Assembly (NCBI GenBank): GCA_002493635.1
Contig: DKZL01000008.1
Location: 1,462-8,577, forward strand
Direction: 5' to 3'
DNA: 7,116 bases
Source: Ruminococcaceae bacterium UBA7075
Lineage (GTDB): Bacteria; Bacillota; Clostridia; Oscillospirales; Acutalibacteraceae
Below the pieces are notes generated by a model, which searched no databases, had not been told where the DNA came from, and saw only the letters and a list, made by a program, of their open reading frames with translations. Positions within the stretch are counted from its first letter, which is position 1. Each line of letters begins with the position of its first letter. Shown piece by piece: positions 5,649 through 7,116 of the stretch. Both the position numbers and the translations under genes were made by a program.

Positions 5649-5750
5649 TTATTTTTCAATTTCATAGTTAAGCTTGTGGTCTTTTGCATACTTTTCATAA
5701 ATAAGTACCTCTCTTAATTTTTGTTGAGGTATTAAATACCGCCCATTATT
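5649..5750 (-). pseudogene. Possible short gene remnant between mrp and its terminator
   Basis: Thirty-three codons are open before TAA at 5649-5651, reading NNGRYLIPQQK then LREVLIYEKYAKDH then KLNYEIEK. The mixed charge pattern, with regularly spaced aromatics and lysines, looks more like a real C terminus than random AT-rich DNA. There is no start codon in frame, and an upstream TAG closes the frame. An overlapping frame offers ATG with an AGAGGT 5' to it, but encodes only 22 residues (MKSMQKTT...). I do not recognise a family. It may be the tail of a decayed gene, or chance. Confidence 0.3.
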
Positions 5751-5777
5751 CTAACATAAAAACACAGCAAAATACAA

Positions 5778-6599
5778 TTATTTTACAAGATTTTCTATAA
5801 TTTCGGCAGCTTCATCAAGATATTCACCTTCAAACGCTTCAATTCTGCCATTATCGACAAGATTTGCAAGCTCAGGATTAATCGGAAGCTTTGCAAGCAC
5901 CCTTGTATTGTACTCTTTTGCCACACTGTCAATATGGCTTTCGCCGAAAACATTGATTTTTTTGCCGCAGTCCGGGCAGGAAAAATAGCTCATATTTTCA
6001 ACCAATCCGAGAACGGGTACATTCATCATATTTGCCATTTTTACAGCCTTTTGAACAATCATTGAAACAAGCTCCTGCGGAGAAGCCACAACCACAATTC
6101 CGTCAAGCGGTATGCTCTGAAAGACAGTAAGCGGAACATCGCCTGTTCCCGGCGGCATATCAACAAACATATAGTCTATATTATGCCAGATTACATCCTT
6201 CCAGAACTGTTTTACTGTTCCCGTAATTACAGGCGCGCGCCAGACAACCGGATCGGTTTCGTTGGGCAAAAGAAGGTTCAGCGAGATTACGTCGATCCCC
6301 GTTTCGGTTGATACGGGCAGTATTCCTTCCTCGCTGCCTCTGCATTTTGTGTGAAGTCCGAATGCCTTTGGTATGGACGGTCCTGTAATATCGGCGTCCA
6401 GAATTGCCGTTTTTTTGCCAAGTCTGTTAAATGTTACGGCAAGCATTGAAGTCACAAGACTTTTTCCTACTCCGCCTTTTCCTGACACAACACCTATTAC
6501 TTTTTTTACACTGCTGTATTTGTTGAGTTTTTCGTGCAGATCTGTCTGTCTGTCTTTGCAGTCAGATGAGCAGGACGCACAATCGTGATTACAACTCAT
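5778..6599 (-). CDS. mrp: Mrp/NBP35-type Fe-S cluster carrier ATPase
   Basis: This 273-residue deviant-Walker P-loop ATPase of the Mrp/ApbC/NBP35 family carries and transfers Fe-S clusters in the cytoplasm. The motifs are complete: Walker A GKGGVGKS (40-47) with the signature lysine, the A' region ILDADITGPSIP (66-77), and VDMPPGTGD (146-154). The C-terminal CPDC (208-211) is the conserved CxxC that holds a bridging cluster at the dimer interface. The N terminus adds a second cysteine cluster (C3, C7, C10 and C14), as many clostridial Mrp proteins do. The ATG at 6599 has AAGGAGGA at 6607-6614, seven bases away. The gene stands alone: a terminator follows, and the upstream side is repeat DNA with a candidate promoter. 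The DUF59 domain of E. coli-type relatives is absent, which is normal for this subgroup. Confidence 0.95.
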   Translation of the reverse strand: MSCNHDCASCSSDCKDRQTDLHEKLNKYSSVKKVIGVVSGKGGVGKSLVTSMLAVTFNRLGKKTAILDADITGPSIPKAFGLHTKCRGSEEGILPVSTETGIDVISLNLLLPNETDPVVWRAPVITGTVKQFWKDVIWHNIDYMFVDMPPGTGDVPLTVFQSIPLDGIVVVASPQELVSMIVQKAVKMANMMNVPVLGLVENMSYFSCPDCGKKINVFGESHIDSVAKEYNTRVLAKLPINPELANLVDNGRIEAFEGEYLDEAAEIIENLVK

Positions 6600-6636
6600 T
6601 TTTATTTCCTCCTTATTTTTTTAGTCGCTGTATTTT

Positions 6637-6714
6637 TTAGTCCGCTATATAAGTTTGATATACTATATAACTCCTATTCCCGAAGTTCAAACTTCAGTTT
6701 GATGGTAAACTTCA
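6637..6714. repeat. Interspersed repeat copy 3 (decayed)
   Basis: The blocks TTTTAGTCCGCT-TATAAGTTT, ATATACTATATAAC, CCCGAAG-TTCAA-ACTTC and GGTAAACTTCAT follow the family order, but the 3' TAAATTATAGTTTA block is missing. The central hairpin has changed to GAAGTTCAAACTTC while keeping its symmetry. Confidence 0.6.
6662..6690 (-). promoter_or_regulatory. Candidate mrp promoter inside a repeat copy
   Basis: On the minus strand TTGAAC (6685-6690), 17 bases and TATAGT (6662-6667) make a fair sigma-A promoter, with 4/6 and 5/6 matches. The -35 overlaps the palindrome GAAGTT-CA-AACTTC (6683-6696). The start would fall near 6655, giving a leader of about 56 bases. It lies wholly within repeat material, so the repeat may have supplied the promoter. 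Confidence 0.45.
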
Positions 6715-6769
6715 TTTTTTATCTTCGCTTAATAAGTTATATTTAACATATAATACTGTATCCCGAAGT
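6715..6769. repeat. Interspersed repeat copy 4 (5' half only)
   Basis: ATCTTCGCTTAATAAGTTAT, ATTTAACATATAA and ATCCCGAAG match the left half of the unit. The copy stops in the middle of the central hairpin, where the next copy begins. This looks like one unit truncated by insertion of, or recombination with, its neighbour. Confidence 0.5.
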
Positions 6770-6770
6770 T

Positions 6771-6885
6771 TTTTCAGTCGCTTCATAAGTTTGCGTTAAA
6801 ATGTAACCGCCCTGACCCGAAGATATACTTCGGTTGTTCGGTGAACATCATAATGTACTCATATAAGTAGCTAAATTATAGTTTA
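6771..6885. repeat. Interspersed repeat copy 5 (full length)
   Basis: All family blocks are present: CAGTCGCTTCATAAGTTTGC, TTAAAATGTAACC, CCCGAAG-ATATA-CTTCGG, GTGAACATCATAA and GCTAAATTATAGTTTA. It has two extra symmetric elements, TGTTC-GGT-GAACA (6835-6847) and the near-palindrome GCTAAATTATAGTTTAGC (6870-6887), whose single mismatch would be a U-G pair in RNA. Confidence 0.85.
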
Positions 6886-6980
6886 GCGACGGTAGTCGCT
6901 TTATCCGTTATAAAAGTCGGATTTAATATCAACCTCGGCATCTCGGAGTTTGAACCTGATAAATTAAATTATAGTTTTTT
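6886..6980. repeat. Interspersed repeat copy 6 (strongly decayed)
   Basis: The blocks AGTCGCTT, GGATTTAATATCAACC and AAATTAAATTATAGTTT keep the order and spacing of the family, but the central CCGAAG hairpin is lost (CGGCATCTCGGAG instead). At its left edge AGCGAC-GGTA-GTCGCT (6885-6900) forms a six-base stem with a four-base loop, overlapping the end of copy 5. Confidence 0.5.
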
Positions 6981-7092
6981 TAGCCGCTTCATAAGTTTGC
7001 ATTAATATGTAACCGTCGCAACCCGAAGATATACTTCGGCTTATCGGTAAACATCATAACGCACTAATAAAAGCTAAATTATAGTTTATTTT
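6981..7092. repeat. Interspersed repeat copy 7 (best-preserved, reference copy)
   Basis: This 112-base copy shows the unit cleanly: AGCCGCTTCATAAGTTTGC, TTAATATGTAACCGTCGCA, the perfect hairpin CCGAAG-ATATA-CTTCGG (7023-7039), GGTAAACATCATAACGC, and ACTAATAAAAG followed by CTAAATTATAGTTTATTTT. It is closest to copy 1 at 2487-2599, although the two are 4.5 kb apart. Confidence 0.85.
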
Positions 7093-7116
7093 AATAATAA
7101 ATGAAGTTTTGTGTAG

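Larger units (their letters stand above)
6600..7116. other. Gene-free stretch upstream of mrp, built from repeat copies
   Basis: No credible gene lies here on either strand. After the mrp ribosome binding site, the stretch is almost wholly accounted for by five consecutive full, partial or decayed copies of one ~110-base unit in the same orientation (6637-7092). The last 24 bases are AT-rich and unassigned. The same unit recurs about 4 kb away at 2487-2699. Confidence 0.8.

Noticed and set aside
5728..5740. GGTATT-A-AATACC perfect inverted repeat behind mrp
   Set aside because: It is short and AT-rich, without a T tract or promoter beside it, and lies inside the possible gene remnant. Chance is likely.
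6373..6588. 71-codon plus-strand frame opposite the mrp 5' end
   Set aside because: It is the complement of the conserved Walker A region and has no ribosome binding site.
6637..7092. CRISPR array
   Set aside because: The units are ~80-115 bases, degenerate and abutting. There are no short identical repeats with unique spacers and no cas genes.

Overview
The window reads as a chromosomal segment of a low-to-moderate-GC Firmicute, most likely a gut-type Clostridia (Oscillospiraceae/Ruminococcaceae-like). The reasons are strong AAGGAGG ribosome binding sites, near-consensus sigma-A promoters, a 138-residue Bacillus/Clostridium-type S12, a clostridial-type Mrp with a cysteine-rich N terminus, and EF-G wording such as NKMDIMGA. 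The taxonomic guess is inference; no rRNA gene is present. Every convincing gene lies on the minus strand, so transcription runs from high to low coordinates.

Layout in transcription order. (1) 7116-6600 is about 500 bases without a gene. It is filled by degenerate copies of a roughly 110-base interspersed repeat in one orientation, and the likely mrp promoter lies inside one copy. (2) mrp (6599-5778) encodes an Fe-S carrier P-loop ATPase. A short gene-like remnant and a strong hairpin terminator follow it. (3) A two-gene unit follows: an isoprenylcysteine-methyltransferase-like membrane protein (5503-4916) overlaps a MATE exporter (4938-3604) that starts with TTG. (4) A perfect-consensus promoter (TTGACA-17 nt-TATAAT) drives a two-gene unit of small membrane proteins, DUF4234 (3420-3079) and DUF2752 (3069-2701). 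(5) Two more copies of the interspersed repeat fill 2699-2487; one is rearranged into a ~95-base palindrome with perfect 14-base terminal inverted repeats. (6) The str operon rpsL-rpsG-fusA (2346 to the window edge) has its own promoter (TTGACA-18 nt-TATAAT), and fusA is cut by the window end.

The str operon supplies ribosomal proteins S12 and S7 and elongation factor EF-G for translation. The usual upstream partners rpoB/rpoC are absent; membrane genes and repeats take their place. Mrp serves Fe-S cluster assembly. The methyltransferase/MATE pair may act as a modify-and-export or lipid/envelope module, and the DUF4234-DUF2752 pair is a strongly promoted membrane module of unknown role. The least explained parts are the repeat family, the DUF4234-DUF2752 pair and several small palindromes placed at promoters. 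I see no CRISPR array, tRNA, rRNA, transposase or phage gene.
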